From Thermomicrobiales bacterium (GTDB taxonomy: Bacteria; Chloroflexota; Chloroflexia; Thermomicrobiales; UBA6265), in the NCBI GenBank assembly GCA_030447415.1, contig JAUJOZ010000001.1:186001-250000 (forward strand): a stretch of DNA of 64,000 nucleotides, written 5' to 3'. Positions 35,755-45,530 of this stretch are shown in pieces. A program made the translations under genes and the position numbers. The notes beneath the pieces are model-generated. The model made no database searches. It was not told the origin of the DNA and was given only the letters and a program-made list of their open reading frames with translations. Each line of letters begins with the position of its first letter. The stretch's first letter is position 1.

Positions 35755-37172
35755 GCGCCACGGTCGCGGCCGAGGAATTGGCCGCGCTAACCGTCCGCGA
35801 GGCCGGGCGGCTGTTCCGCTCCGCCGCGCTGTCGCCGGTCGAGCTGACGACCGCCGTGCTGGAACGGCTTGCCCGGACGGAGCCGGTCCTGCATGCCTAC
35901 GTCGAGGTGCTGACGGAGGATGCCCTGGCGGCGGCGCGCCGCGCGGAGGCTGAGCTACGCGCTGGCGAGGATCGCGGCCCCCTCCACGGCATCCCCATTG
36001 GCGTCAAGGACATCTTCGACATCGGCGGCCTCCCCACGCGCTGCGGCTCCCGCGCGCGCGAGGGGTGCCAACCCGCCGTGACCGATGCGGCGGCGGTGGC
36101 CGCGCTGCGGCGGGCCGGTGCGGTCTTCATCGGCAAGACCGTGACCCAGGAGTTTGCGGCCGGGGTCGTCAGCGACCCGGCCCGCAACCCGTGGGACCCG
36201 GCCCGCATTCCCGGTGGCAGCTCGGGTGGGTCGGCCGCCGCCGTCGCCGCCGGCTCCTGCCTTGCCGCGCTCGGTTCCGACACCGGCGGCAGCATCCGCA
36301 TCCCCGCCGCCGCGGTCGGCGTCGTCGGCCTCAAGCCGACCTACGGGCGCGTCTCCAAGCGCGGCGTCTACCCCCTCGCCTGGTCGCTCGACACCGTCGG
36401 TCCCCTTGCCCGCACGGTTGAGGATGCCGCGCTCGTTCTCAACAGCGTGGCCGGTCGCGACCTCGCCGACCCAACGACCGCGGACGTCCCCGTTACCGAC
36501 GCGGCCGCCGAGATCGGCTCAGACGTGCGCAGTCTCCGCCTCGGGGTGCCTCGCCCGTTCTTCTTCGACCGTCTCCAGGCGGGCGTACGGACCGCGATTA
36601 GGGCCTCCCTGGGTATCTTCGCCGACCTGGGCGTGGAGGTCGTCGAGACGCCCTGGCCGGATGCCGTATCGGCCCGGGCCGCCGCTTTCATCATCAACCG
36701 GCTCGAGAGCGTCGCCGTCCACCGGGACACGTTGCGTGCGGTCCCGCACCTGCTTGGACCAGAGCTGCGAGGCCGCTTGGAGGCCGGCTCGCTCCTCCCA
36801 GCCGGCGACTACCTGCAGGCGCTCCGCGCGCGAGCCGCGGCCAAGCGGTCTGTCGCCCGCCTTTTCGCCGCGCATCGCCTCGACGCGCTCGCCATCCCTA
36901 CCCTGCCGGGCACCGCAGTATCCGCGGAACGTCTTGTTGTGGCCCACGACGACGTCAGTGAAGAAGCCGTCGGCACTGGTTACACCCGCCTCACGATGCC
37001 CTTCAACGCGACCGGCCAGCCCGTCCTGGCCCTTCCCTGCGGCTTCGACGCGGCCGGCCTTCCGGTCGGCCTCCAACTCGCCGGCCGTCCCTTCATGGAG
37101 GCCGCGCTCTGTCGACTCGGCCACGCCTTCGAGCAGGCGGCCGGCTGGCACCGGCACCGCCCGTCGCTGTAG
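35751..37172 (+). CDS. Amidase-signature hydrolase (AtzE/GatA-like)
   Basis: The 473-residue protein carries the Ser-cisSer-Lys triad: Lys86 in PIGVKDIFDI, cis-Ser158 in IPGGSSGGSAAAVAAG, and nucleophile Ser181 in GSDTGGSIRIPAA. The family then shows GLKPTYGRVSKRGVYPLAWS and a C-terminal FNATGQPVLALPCGFDAAGL. It hydrolyses a C-N amide bond. With the adjacent AtzG/GatC-like subunit but no GatB gene in the window, a stand-alone AtzE-type role (urea-derivative or carboxybiuret-like substrates) fits better than tRNA amidotransfer. The substrate is unproven. The start is translationally coupled to the upstream gene. Confidence 0.9.
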   Translation: MSATVAAEELAALTVREAGRLFRSAALSPVELTTAVLERLARTEPVLHAYVEVLTEDALAAARRAEAELRAGEDRGPLHGIPIGVKDIFDIGGLPTRCGSRAREGCQPAVTDAAAVAALRRAGAVFIGKTVTQEFAAGVVSDPARNPWDPARIPGGSSGGSAAAVAAGSCLAALGSDTGGSIRIPAAAVGVVGLKPTYGRVSKRGVYPLAWSLDTVGPLARTVEDAALVLNSVAGRDLADPTTADVPVTDAAAEIGSDVRSLRLGVPRPFFFDRLQAGVRTAIRASLGIFADLGVEVVETPWPDAVSARAAAFIINRLESVAVHRDTLRAVPHLLGPELRGRLEAGSLLPAGDYLQALRARAAAKRSVARLFAAHRLDALAIPTLPGTAVSAERLVVAHDDVSEEAVGTGYTRLTMPFNATGQPVLALPCGFDAAGLPVGLQLAGRPFMEAALCRLGHAFEQAAGWHRHRPSL

Positions 37173-37378
37173 CGTTCCGCAGGCGGCACGGGCACGGGAC
37201 AAGGCGCACGGGGCGCGACCGCCACCGCTCGGTCCCTACTGTGCGGTGGTGGATAATGCCACTTGTCGCGGTCTCCTCTCCCCGCTGCGCCGTGCGGCTT
37301 CGGCACAGGAGCTCTGTCGCCGGCCCGCTACGACCGTCTTGGTGCTTAGTCCTTGGCCTGAACAGAGGAGCATGTGCC

Positions 37379-37606
37379 GTGGAGGGCTACGACGCGGCCG
37401 ATGGTCCGACCGCACGAGGGGCTCTGGCCCGCGCCAACCTGGTGGCGGCGTTACGCGAGTGCTGCGACCTGGCCGACGGCGTGGAAAGTCTCGATGGGCC
37501 GGAGTTGCTGGAGATCTTGATCTACCTCGACAGCCTCCGCTTCGTCATGGCCGAGTCCGGCCAGCTCCTCCAGGGCGTCGTCCGCGGTCTCGAGGACACC
37601 CGCTGA
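37379..37606 (+). CDS. Small helical hypothetical protein (75 aa)
   Basis: The GTG at 37379 follows GAGGAG and opens EGYDAADGPTARGALARANL, VAALRECCDLADGVES and LDGPELLEILIYLDSLRFVM, ending GVVRGLEDTR. It is predicted all-helical and acidic, with adjacent Cys residues in RECCDL. No family is recognised. It lies 206 bp after the amidase gene on the same strand and may be independent. Confidence 0.55.
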   Translation: MEGYDAADGPTARGALARANLVAALRECCDLADGVESLDGPELLEILIYLDSLRFVMAESGQLLQGVVRGLEDTR

Positions 37607-37773
37607 TCGGGGCGGCCGTGGCGGCGGCGTGGTTGGCCAACCAGATGCGCCCGCGGGTAGTAGGGACATTGCCTGCGGTGCCCCGTCCACGCTCGCCGCG
37701 GTCCGAGGCTGGGCCTCGGTCGCCGTAGCGTCTCCTCGTCTCATTGACGCCGCGAGTTCCAAGGCCGGGTTCC

Positions 37774-38508
37774 TCAACCTCGACGCAGTTGGTGCACGCC
37801 AACGACGATCCCTTCGTCCTTCGGATCGGGCCATGGGCCGTGGTGGACCTCGGTCGGTCCCCGCCAACCCGCCTCCTCGGCCGCCTCGAGGAAGCGGCGC
37901 GCGACCGGACGACCCGGCTCCGCGAGCCAGAGGAGCCCACCTGGCGCCACGAGCTGCGCGACGAGCCGCAGCAGCGGTTCAACGTCGCGGCCCTCGTACA
38001 GAACGTCGGCGGCGAGCACGATCGGAAAGCTACCTCCAACGCGATCGAGCAGCGACCGCTCCGGCCGTCGCCAGTTAACCCGCAGCATCTCCGGCTCCCG
38101 CCCAGCATTGCGGAGCGCGTTATAGCGGCAGAGTACCAGCGAGTCGGGGGAATAGTCGGCCACGATGACCTCGGCGCCCGCCTGGATTGCGGCGACCGCC
38201 GTCACCCCGAGGCCGCTGCCGATCTCCAGCACGGGCGTGTCCCGGATCGCCCCCGGTTCCTTCGCGATCGCGTCGGCCAGGGCAATGCCGCTCGGCCACA
38301 CCTCCGCCCAGTACGGCAGGTTCTGCTCGGGATCGGCCGCCGCCCGGTCGAGGAGTGCGTCCGGGTCGGTCGGCCGCGTGATTGCGTAGACGTGCCCACT
38401 GTCCGGCAATTCAAGGCACTCCTCCGTCAACGGGCCGATCCGCCGCGCTTCCGAGCGCAGGCGATTGAGCCGCTCAATGAGGTTCCGGCCAAGATGATCC
38501 CGAGGCAT
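37774..38508 (-). CDS. Class I SAM-dependent methyltransferase (family 16-like)
   Basis: The 244-residue protein has the protein-lysine-methyltransferase family 16 entry motif LPYWAEVWPSGIALADAI. The SAM-binding motif I is VLEIGSGLGVTAVAAIQAGA, motif II is VIVADYSPDSLVLCRYNALR, and the DxxY-type segment IVLAADVLYEGRDVEPLLRL follows. METTL20/21-type enzymes with this layout methylate lysines in proteins such as ETF-beta; the substrate here is unknown. The ATG at 38508 has a weak AAGGTTGG upstream. No partner gene adjoins it. Confidence 0.85.
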   Translation of the reverse strand: MPRDHLGRNLIERLNRLRSEARRIGPLTEECLELPDSGHVYAITRPTDPDALLDRAAADPEQNLPYWAEVWPSGIALADAIAKEPGAIRDTPVLEIGSGLGVTAVAAIQAGAEVIVADYSPDSLVLCRYNALRNAGREPEMLRVNWRRPERSLLDRVGGSFPIVLAADVLYEGRDVEPLLRLVAQLVAPGGLLWLAEPGRPVARRFLEAAEEAGWRGPTEVHHGPWPDPKDEGIVVGVHQLRRG

Positions 38509-39108
38509 GGACCAACCTTCACAGGACCGTGCTGGAGTCAACGGCGGGAGCGCACCGGCCGCCTCACGGGGTACCGGTGGCCGTTGTCGCCCCAGCCGTA
38601 CGAGCTCGGCTCCCGACCCGCCGTGGCCCTCGAACCTTCGGCCAGCGTTTGGTGAAGCCTGAATCCGGTCCGTCTCGCCGGTCCAGAGCCTCTGGTCGGG
38701 CGCTCGGCCCGGTCGGACCTGACGGTTGCCGATGTCCCGCTGCATGGGGCCGGGAGGTGCTCAGTGGGGACCTTCACAGCCAGGTCCAACGCCGAGACGC
38801 TTTGACGACGCTCCTCGTGGCGCCGGCCATGCCGACCTTCGCCGTCGCCTGAACCAGCCGCGCGGCGATGGATGTCGCCCCCGGTCTCCACGGTGGTGCG
38901 TCGACGCTGGTCCGGCGTCCGCGGTGGCGGCTATGCATCGGGTTGCCACCGGCCAAATATCGGCGCCGGCATCGCGTGTCGTCTGCGGTCGGGGGCGTTT
39001 GCGTCCCGGCGACGGCCGCTGTATCTTCGCAGGGTTCGCAACAATGCATGCGTCTAGCACGGCCGGCCGAGCCGCGGTACGTCGGTCCGGCCGACGGAAG
39101 GAACCGCC
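38509..39108. other. Intergenic stretch, no gene seen
   Basis: The divergent region between the methyltransferase and the receiver gene is 600 bp. Open frames have chance composition, and I see no repeat or hairpin of note. Both promoters must lie here. Confidence 0.3.
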
Positions 39109-39519
39109 ATGGGAACGGCTGACACGGAACGGCGCCAGATGGAGCGTCAGCACGTCTTCGTCGTCAACACCGCACCCGAGGTCCTCGACCTCATCCGGGA
39201 GCTGCTCCAGGACGAGCGCTACAACGTCACCACGACCAACTTCGTGCCGCAGACGTTCGACCAGATCGCCGCGCTGCATCCGTCTCTCCTCATTATCGAC
39301 CTGGCGGTCGGCGAGCGGGCGGGGTGGAACCTCCTCGACGAGTTGCGGGGCGACGCCCAAACGAATGGCATCCCGGTCATCGCCGTCTCGACCAATCAGC
39401 GCCTGCTCGACCGGGCCAGGGAAGAGCAGGTGCGATCCGGTTCCCGCCACTTCGTCGTCAAGCCCTTCGACATCGCTGAGCTCCTCGAGGCGACCGAGTC
39501 GCTGATCGGCCCGGCCTGA
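39109..39519 (+). CDS. Stand-alone receiver-domain protein, atypical acidic pocket
   Basis: The 136-residue protein is a single receiver domain: HVFVVNTAPEVLDLIRELLQ, LLIIDLAVGERAGWNLLDEL with Asp64, VIAVSTNQRLL with Ser94/Thr95, and FVVKPFDIAELLEATE with Lys118. The acidic pair that binds magnesium in ordinary receivers is replaced by Asn20-Thr21, so phosphorylation may be weak or absent. There is no output domain and no kinase gene nearby. Such proteins act as adaptors or phosphate sinks. RBS AAGGAA precedes the ATG at 39109. Confidence 0.82.
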   Translation: MGTADTERRQMERQHVFVVNTAPEVLDLIRELLQDERYNVTTTNFVPQTFDQIAALHPSLLIIDLAVGERAGWNLLDELRGDAQTNGIPVIAVSTNQRLLDRAREEQVRSGSRHFVVKPFDIAELLEATESLIGPA

Positions 39520-39634
39520 CCCAGTACTGCGAGCCGCCTTCCTCGGTGACGCCTCTACAGGGGTGGCACAGTCTGCTGCCGGATGGGGGACGCTCACGAT
39601 AGGGGCGGCGACGCGGGTCCGCCAGAGGAGTGGC

Positions 39635-40330
39635 TCAGCGGTGGCTCGTGACGCCCACCTGCCGGCACATGTCGAGCACCGGGCAGGTCGAGCAGCGCGG
39701 CCGCTCGCCCGTGCAGACGTGCTTGCCGAACGGCACGAGCAGCCGATTTATTTCCACCCAGTACTCGCGTGGCAGCACCCTCTCCAGCGCCAGCATGGTG
39801 CGCTCCGGCGTGCTCGACGTGACGTAGCCCCAGCGGTTCGTCACTCGATGGACGTGGATATCGACGCTGATCAACGGCTCGCCGCACGCGATACCGAGCG
39901 CCAGGTTGGTGCACTTCGGCCCGACCCCGGGGAACCCCATGAGGGTGGCGGGATCGCACGGCAGTTCCCCGCCGAACTCCTCCACCACCCGTTTCGCGAT
40001 GGCCTGAATCTGGATCGCTTTGCGGTCGTGGAACGTACTTGGACGGATCAGGCGGTCGATCTCGGCGGGAGACAGGGCGGCGACCGCCTCCGGCGTCGGC
40101 GCCGCCTCGAAGAGCCGGACGCTGATCGGCAGGCTCTCTTCGTCCCGCGTCCGAATCGAGATCACGCAGGCGACGAGCTGCTGGAACGGCGTGGCATAGC
40201 CACGCTCGGCCAGCTCGAACATAGCCGCCGCGGGGAACGGCCGCACCGCTTCCCGCACCCGGCGCACCACGTCGTGCACGTCGAAGGAGCGCTTCGCCGT
40301 TCGGTCGCTCGGATCGTCCTGAGCGGTCAT
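39635..40330 (-). CDS. nth: Endonuclease III-like DNA glycosylase
   Basis: The 231-residue protein has the helix-hairpin-helix LMGFPGVGPKCTNLALGIAC with catalytic Lys139, the base-excision aspartate Asp157 (SVDIHVHRVTNRWG), and a C-terminal 4Fe-4S site Cys206-X6-Cys213-X2-Cys216-X5-Cys222. These are the complete set for bifunctional glycosylase/AP-lyase activity on oxidised pyrimidines. FPGVGPKC replaces the common LPGVGRKT, as in some archaeal and Chloroflexota homologues. The ATG at 40330 was chosen because the upstream extension is low-complexity. Confidence 0.92.
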   Translation of the reverse strand: MTAQDDPSDRTAKRSFDVHDVVRRVREAVRPFPAAAMFELAERGYATPFQQLVACVISIRTRDEESLPISVRLFEAAPTPEAVAALSPAEIDRLIRPSTFHDRKAIQIQAIAKRVVEEFGGELPCDPATLMGFPGVGPKCTNLALGIACGEPLISVDIHVHRVTNRWGYVTSSTPERTMLALERVLPREYWVEINRLLVPFGKHVCTGERPRCSTCPVLDMCRQVGVTSHR

Positions 40331-40598
40331 GAGTCCACGTGGAGGCCCGTCCGAACCGGCCGCCTTGGGTCCCGCGTCGCTCCCGTTCACTACGCCGCCT
40401 CCCCTCGTCGTCCCGATCGTGCCGGCAGCGGTCGGCGCGCGGCGTGATCTAGCAGCGCCGCCCACCACGTTGGACGGACCGGCCCGTGCCTGGTTCGTCG
40501 CCGCTCCCGGCGGCTACAATCTCATCCCGGCGACGCGACACTGAGCGCGCTCACGTCGACCCGCCCCTGCGGGCCGCCTCTTGGAAAGGGTTTGCTTC

Positions 40599-41273
40599 GT
40601 GATCCACGCCGTCGAGTCCGCGATCATCGACGCCCTCCGCTCCCTCTTCGACGCTGTCGGCTGGCTCGGCGTCGTCATCGCCATGGCGATCGAGAGCGCG
40701 TGCATCCCCTTGCCGAGTGAGATCATCATGCCACTTGCCGGCTGGCTGATCGTCGAAGAGCGCGGATTGGGCTGGTGGGGCGTGCTTCAGGCCAGCTTTT
40801 GGGGTGCCGTCGGCAACCTTCTCGGCTCCATCGTCGCCTACTACGCCGGGGCCTGGGGAGGGCGCCCCCTGATCGAGCGGTACGGCCGCTGGATCCTGGT
40901 GACCCGCAAGGACCTCGATCGGGCGGACCGCTGGTTCGACCGCTGGGGCGAGGTCACCGCGTTCGCCTCACGCCTCCTGCCGGTTGTCCGGACCTTCATC
41001 TCCTTTCCCGCCGGTGTCGCCCGGATGCACTTCGGGCGATTCTGCATCTTCACCTTCGTCGGTGCCTTCCTCTGGTGCATCCCGCTCACGGCCGCCGGCT
41101 ACTACTGGGGGCCGGATTGGGAGGACTTTCGAGCCAAGGCGCGCCTCTTCGATTACCCCATCGCCGCCATCATCCTCGCCCTCGCCGGCTGGTACGTCTG
41201 GCACAAGATCCGCGAGCTGCGCCACGAGGCCACGCCGAACGCGGACCGACGCCGCTCCGAGCCGGCCTCCTAG
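40599..41273 (+). CDS. DedA-family membrane protein
   Basis: The 224-residue membrane protein has the DedA/SNARE-associated core: AIESACIPLPSEIIMPLAGW, GAVGNLLGSIVAYYAGAWGG, then RWFDRWGEVTAFASRLLPVV, RTFISFPAGVARMHFGRF and FVGAFLWCIPLTAAGYYWG. The E...P and R...P residues required in family members are present. DedA proteins are implicated in lipid carrier flipping and membrane homeostasis. The GTG at 40599 follows GGAAAGG; a TTG at 40581 is the alternative. It is monocistronic. Confidence 0.92.
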   Translation: MIHAVESAIIDALRSLFDAVGWLGVVIAMAIESACIPLPSEIIMPLAGWLIVEERGLGWWGVLQASFWGAVGNLLGSIVAYYAGAWGGRPLIERYGRWILVTRKDLDRADRWFDRWGEVTAFASRLLPVVRTFISFPAGVARMHFGRFCIFTFVGAFLWCIPLTAAGYYWGPDWEDFRAKARLFDYPIAAIILALAGWYVWHKIRELRHEATPNADRRRSEPAS

Positions 41274-41713
41274 TCAATCCTGAGCCGTCGCCAACCGCGA
41301 CCCGCGAAGTCGATCGCCCAGGCCAGGCGCGCACGGTCCCCTCGCCCAAACGTGGCGCTGGGAAAGGCATCGCCCGCCCGTGCCGCGCTCGCGTGGGTGA
41401 CGGTGGAGCATGACGGCGCGACGGGACAAGGAGCTCGCACTCTCGACCGCCTCGACCGCGAGCCAGGAACTCTCAGCACCATTCGACGTGGCATCGTTGC
41501 GTCTGTTCGGTGGTGTGCGATGACGCTCGGCACGCCGCGCGCGACGTCGAGCCCCCCTACCCCGATCTTCCGAGGCGAACGACGCGCGACATGCGAAATG
41601 AAGCAGCCCACGGCTCTCCCGGAACCGCGGTGCCGATATCGGATGGAAGACGGCGACCGGAGGTCTCCCGCCGATCACCGCAGCGCTGGGGGAGATCCTT
41701 GAACGAGAGCCTT

Positions 41714-41854
41714 ATACGGTCTCTGGGTGATCGCTTGGTGTTGGCTCCGGCCGTACCCGGACGAGCTCCCCGCTCCCGCGCACCGGGAGCGGGGTCCGGG
41801 GTGAGGGCCGACCTCCGTGACGGAGAGCGCTCGGTGGTCACCCGGATGCCGTAT
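41714..41854. mobile_element. MITE-like element, copy 1 (141 bp)
   Basis: The segment begins ATACGGTCTCTGGGTGATCG and ends in the imperfect reverse complement (GGTCACCCGGATGCCGTAT), giving terminal inverted repeats of about 18 bp. The interior holds a perfect 11-bp hairpin (CCCCGCTCCCG / CGGGAGCGGGG) followed by GTCCGGGGTGAGGGCCGAC. A second copy with the same ends and interior is at 55965-56104. It encodes nothing. The structure fits a non-autonomous transposable element; no transposase is in the window. Confidence 0.65.
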
Positions 41855-41962
41855 GAGCGAACGGGCGCCGGACCCATCTGCGGACGGGATCAGCCATCGC
41901 GGTTCACGGCCGAGGTGGCTTGCCTCCCCGACCGCCGGGGCCCGGCACCGAGGCTGGCCAGT

Positions 41963-42872
41963 TCATGGTTTCGTGACGCCCGCTCCCGCCACGCCGAGCA
42001 GATCCGTCCACAGCAGCCGTGCCGCCCAGCCCCGGGCGGGCTGCCACGCCTCGGCAAGGCGGGCTAAGCTCTGTCGATCGAGTGTTGCGTCGGCGTAGGC
42101 GCGCCGTGCGGCCCGCAGCAACGCCACGTCGCCGATCGGGTAGGCGTCGGCAAGACCGACCCCCCACAGCAGCGCCGACTCCGCCGTCCACGGCCCTACC
42201 AGGGGCAGGCCGCGGAGTGCCGCCCCCCCCCCCGGCGGGGGCGCGCCGGCGGCGGCGGCGGGGGCGCCCATCGAGGGCGGCGCGCCCGGCCGCCACGATC
42301 GCCTCCAGCCCGCCGCCAGGTGACTCCCGACTCCCGCACCAGGGCCGGCGCGGCGTCCGCCAGTTGGTCGGCGCGGGGAGCGGCCAGAAGCGCCGCCCGG
42401 CCGCCTCGACCGGTGCGGCGTAGCGCGCCGCCAGCCGTGACTGAGCGACCGCCGCCGCGGCGACGCTGATGCTCTGGCCGACGATCGAGACGACCAGCCC
42501 CTCGAACAGCGAACCGTACGCGAACGCCCGCAACCCCGGATACCGCCGCCGCAACGCCTCCACCGTCCCGTCCTCGAACGGCGGACACCGCTCGCCGAGA
42601 CCCAGCACTCTCAGCGCCCATGCCCAATCGCCCTCGGTCGGCGCGGTGCCCTCTACACGAAGCGCGCCGCGGTCCAGCTGCCGGACCGCGCGCCACACGA
42701 CGCGGTCCCCGACCCACCCGACCCAGCACAGGCCCCCGTCGCGCCAGTCAATATTCGGCCAGCGGCCACCTCCCCAGGCGACCGGGCCGCACGTTGCCGT
42801 CAGCGAGAAAGGACGCGGCGACGGCATCGTCCGCGCCGTGGCTGGCGGCATGCCGCGGGCATCCTCGGTCAA
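41963..42872 (-). pseudogene. AlkA-like DNA glycosylase, frameshifted
   Basis: The N-terminal frame reads PFSLTATCGPVAWGGGRWPN, WALRVLGLGERCPPFEDG, YPGLRAFAYGSLFEGLVVSI and VGQSISVAAAAVAQSRLAAR, matching AlkA-type 3-methyladenine glycosylases of the HhH-GPD superfamily. Frame changes near 42350 and at the poly-C tract at 42221-42233 separate it from the C-terminal part. That part reads ALRGLPLVGPWTAESALLWG, LADAYPIGDVALLRAARRAY and ends GAGVTKP. VGPWTA...AYPIGDVAL contains the hairpin and the position of the catalytic Asp. The homopolymer makes a sequencing error plausible. A TTG start overlaps the upstream PAP2 stop (TTGA). Confidence 0.7.
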
Positions 42873-44076
42873 AGGGCCGAACGGCGACGAGGCACCGCTG
42901 GCCAGCGCGGCAACGATCGCGTCGCGGGAGAGCGGTCGTGGTCCGTCAGGAGCGGGTCCGGTGACCGACCACCCCCGGTCGCCACGCCGCGAGGCGCCGG
43001 AGCGGTGCCGGCACGGGAACGCTGAAGCCGCGCGCCAGCCGCGGCCAGGCGAAGTTGCACGGCGACGTAGCAGACCGTCGCCCAGATGATTCCGGCGATC
43101 AGGTCGATCACCCAGTGGTGGCCGAGATAAACGACGCTGAACCAGAGCACCGGGCTGTACGCGAAGAACACGAGCCCCGGGGCCCGAAGAACTTCACGGC
43201 GTACAGCATCACCAGCCAAGGGAACCCGGCGTGCAACGACGGCATCGCCGCCACCGCGTTGCCACTTGCCTTGCTCCAGATCTGCACCGTGTCGAAGTTG
43301 TCGTACCGCTCGGGCACCAGCGCTCGGTACGCCTGGGAGGCCGGCCACTCGATGTCGCGCACGAACCCCCACTTCTCCGCGAGCCAGGGCGGCGCCGCTG
43401 GGTAGAAGAGGAAGAAGGCGAAGGCAACGTAGGTCATCAGCAGGAACGTCAGCGAGAACTGCCAGAACTCCTCCTTGCGCCGCAGCCAGAGGACGAAGGC
43501 GAAGACCAGCGGGAAGACGAAGTGCAGCGCGTAAAAGAGGAGAGCGACGTAGTCGTACCAGTGGACCTGGCCCTCGACGTAGAGCTTGTCCTGGAGCCAG
43601 TGAGTCGGCAGCGTGCCGCCGAACAGGGCGCGGTCGGCGTCGATCAGCTCCTGGACATGGACGATCTCCCTGCCCTCGGCCTGCATCTGGTCGTTGACCA
43701 TCTGCCCGGCGATGCCGCGCATGAACTCATAGCCGAAGATCAGCATCACCACGGGAACCCAGTCCCGCAGAAACGCCTTCCACTGCCCGAGCACCACCGC
43801 GCCGAGGAAGAGGAAGATGGCCCACCGGTCCGGCGTGAAGTACGCCCCCCGCCAGGCGTAGAGCCCGATCGCCACCGCCATGTAGGAGGCGAAGATCACG
43901 ACCACCAGCGTCGTGTACGAGCGGTGCGCCCCGGACCCGACCCCGCCGCCCTCTGGTGATGTCTCGTCCGGCGCCTGTCGCGGGGACGCATCGAAAGCGG
44001 CCCCGGCGTTGGCCGGAGCCGCGTTTGCCGGAGCCGCATCGGATCGTACGATCGACGGGTGAGCCTCGGTCGCCAT
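42869..44076 (-). pseudogene. PAP2-family phosphatase/transferase, one frameshift
   Basis: The N-terminal frame (from 44076) encodes a disordered Ala/Pro lead, then membrane helices (LVVVIFASYMAVAIGLYAWR, WAIFLFLGAVVLGQWKAFL, YVALLFYALHFVFPLVFAFV, LTFLLMTYVAFAFFLFYPAA). The PAP2 motif AAMPSLHAGFPWLVMLYAVK follows. A frame change near 43185 (in GGGGCCC) moves to SPVLWFSVVYLGHHWVIDLI, which carries the second His-Asp motif, and a final helix. The architecture matches inositolphosphotransferase/Aur1-like PAP2 membrane proteins. With a single lesion at a short homopolymer the gene may be intact in vivo. It may be coupled to the glycosylase downstream. Confidence 0.75.
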
Positions 44077-44270
44077 AGGGGCGCAACCCTACCCGCAACG
44101 CTAAAGAATCGTCAAGGCGGCCGGTGGCCAGCGATCAGCAAGTCGAACGGATCGCGTCGGCAGCATCCGATCCCAGACCATGCTGCGGCGGCCGGGGCGA
44201 AGGCGCACCATGCCGCACCCCTACCATTGTCCTTGCCGTCTTGCCGACTCGCCGCCTCGCCGTCTCCCAC

Positions 44271-45320
44271 CTACGGCTCGTCCGTCACCCGCGCTTCGGT
44301 GACCGGCTCGCCGTCGCTCCAAACGCCCATGAAACGCTGTGCCGCTGTATCGCCGAGGGCTACCTCGCAGGCTTCGCCGGCGAACGCGCAGCTCGTCAGG
44401 GCATCGAAGAGTTTCCACGTGCCGTACCAGTCGAGGGCGTCGGTCACGCCGCCGAAGCCACCGGTCTGCGGCTGCAAGTGGGTGGCGCGCAGCGGTGGGA
44501 GCCCCCGGTGGTCGCTCCGCAGCGTGACGTAGTCGCGGCGGTCGAGCGGCACGGCCGAGAGCCCGGCCCAGATCAGTTTCGCCGCAGTCTCGCCGACGAC
44601 GTCGTCGTCTTCGCCCACGACCACCAGCGCCCGCGTCGTCGCCGCCACGGTTCTCAGGTCCGCGAGCGGAACCCCGTCATCCCCCGGGAGTTGGCCGCAG
44701 CCGTCGCAGCCACCCGGCTCGACCGGCATCAGCGCTGCCGGCACGGGCAGACCCTCCGCCACGGCCATGGCGGCAAAGTCCGCGGCCAGGATCCCGCCCA
44801 GCGAGTGCCCCACGACCGCGACCCGCGACAGGTCCGGCGGCGTCCGCCCCCCGGATGCTAGCTCGGCGAGCGCGGCGCGGACCGCCTGCAGCGCGTTCGG
44901 CAGGAACGTGTCCCACGCCGGTCGCAAAGGGAGTGATTCCTGGTAGTCCGGATAGACGACGATGGCACCGCGCTGCACGATGTGGTCGATCCACCCGCGG
45001 TAGACCTGCGGGTCGAGCGCGGTGAACCCGTGAAAGAAGATCACGACGGGCAGCGGCCCGGCCGCCGCCGGATCCTCGCCCAGCCGCAGGGTCGTCGGCT
45101 CGAAGAGCCAGAACCCTTCCGGTGGGCGCCCGATCCGCGTCGCGCTCACCCCCTCGAACGCGAACGCCGCACCGCCCGGTCCGCCCGCCGGCTGCTCCGG
45201 TGGCCGTGGCGGCGTCGGCAGGACGTTGCTCCCCTCCACCCGGTGACCCCTACTCACAGGCACGAGGCTCGTGAGGACGGCGAGGCAAAGCAGAAGGACG
45301 AGCCGCTGTGATCGTCGCAC
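44271..45320 (-). CDS. Secreted alpha/beta hydrolase
   Basis: The 349-residue protein has an N-terminal signal (LVLLLCLAVLTSLVPVS), then a dienelactone-hydrolase/PAF-acetylhydrolase-like core. This holds the oxyanion segment VVIFFHGFTALDPQVYRGW, nucleophile motif VVGHSLGGILAADFAA, acid region VVVGEDDDVVGE and a late histidine in LRSDHRGLPP. It has Cys pairs (GGCDGCGQ and TSCAFAGEAC) consistent with export. It is probably an extracytoplasmic esterase or lipase of unknown substrate. Short GCCGACTCGCC repeats flank the gene on both sides. Confidence 0.82.
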   Translation of the reverse strand: MRRSQRLVLLLCLAVLTSLVPVSRGHRVEGSNVLPTPPRPPEQPAGGPGGAAFAFEGVSATRIGRPPEGFWLFEPTTLRLGEDPAAAGPLPVVIFFHGFTALDPQVYRGWIDHIVQRGAIVVYPDYQESLPLRPAWDTFLPNALQAVRAALAELASGGRTPPDLSRVAVVGHSLGGILAADFAAMAVAEGLPVPAALMPVEPGGCDGCGQLPGDDGVPLADLRTVAATTRALVVVGEDDDVVGETAAKLIWAGLSAVPLDRRDYVTLRSDHRGLPPLRATHLQPQTGGFGGVTDALDWYGTWKLFDALTSCAFAGEACEVALGDTAAQRFMGVWSDGEPVTEARVTDEP

Positions 45321-45530
45321 GGGTATCGACCTCGACGCGGGAGGGAGAAGCCAGGGACGCAGCGCGTCGCCCCGGCCATCTTAGCCCGGAGGCGCACCTT
45401 GCCGCCGCCCGCCGCCACCCAGGAACAGCGAGAGCGGCCCGAACGGCGTGCCACGTACCATGCCCGTTCCCGCGTCGCCACCCCAGATTGACCGCAACGT
45501 CACGCCACCCCATCCTCCAAAATCCTCTTT

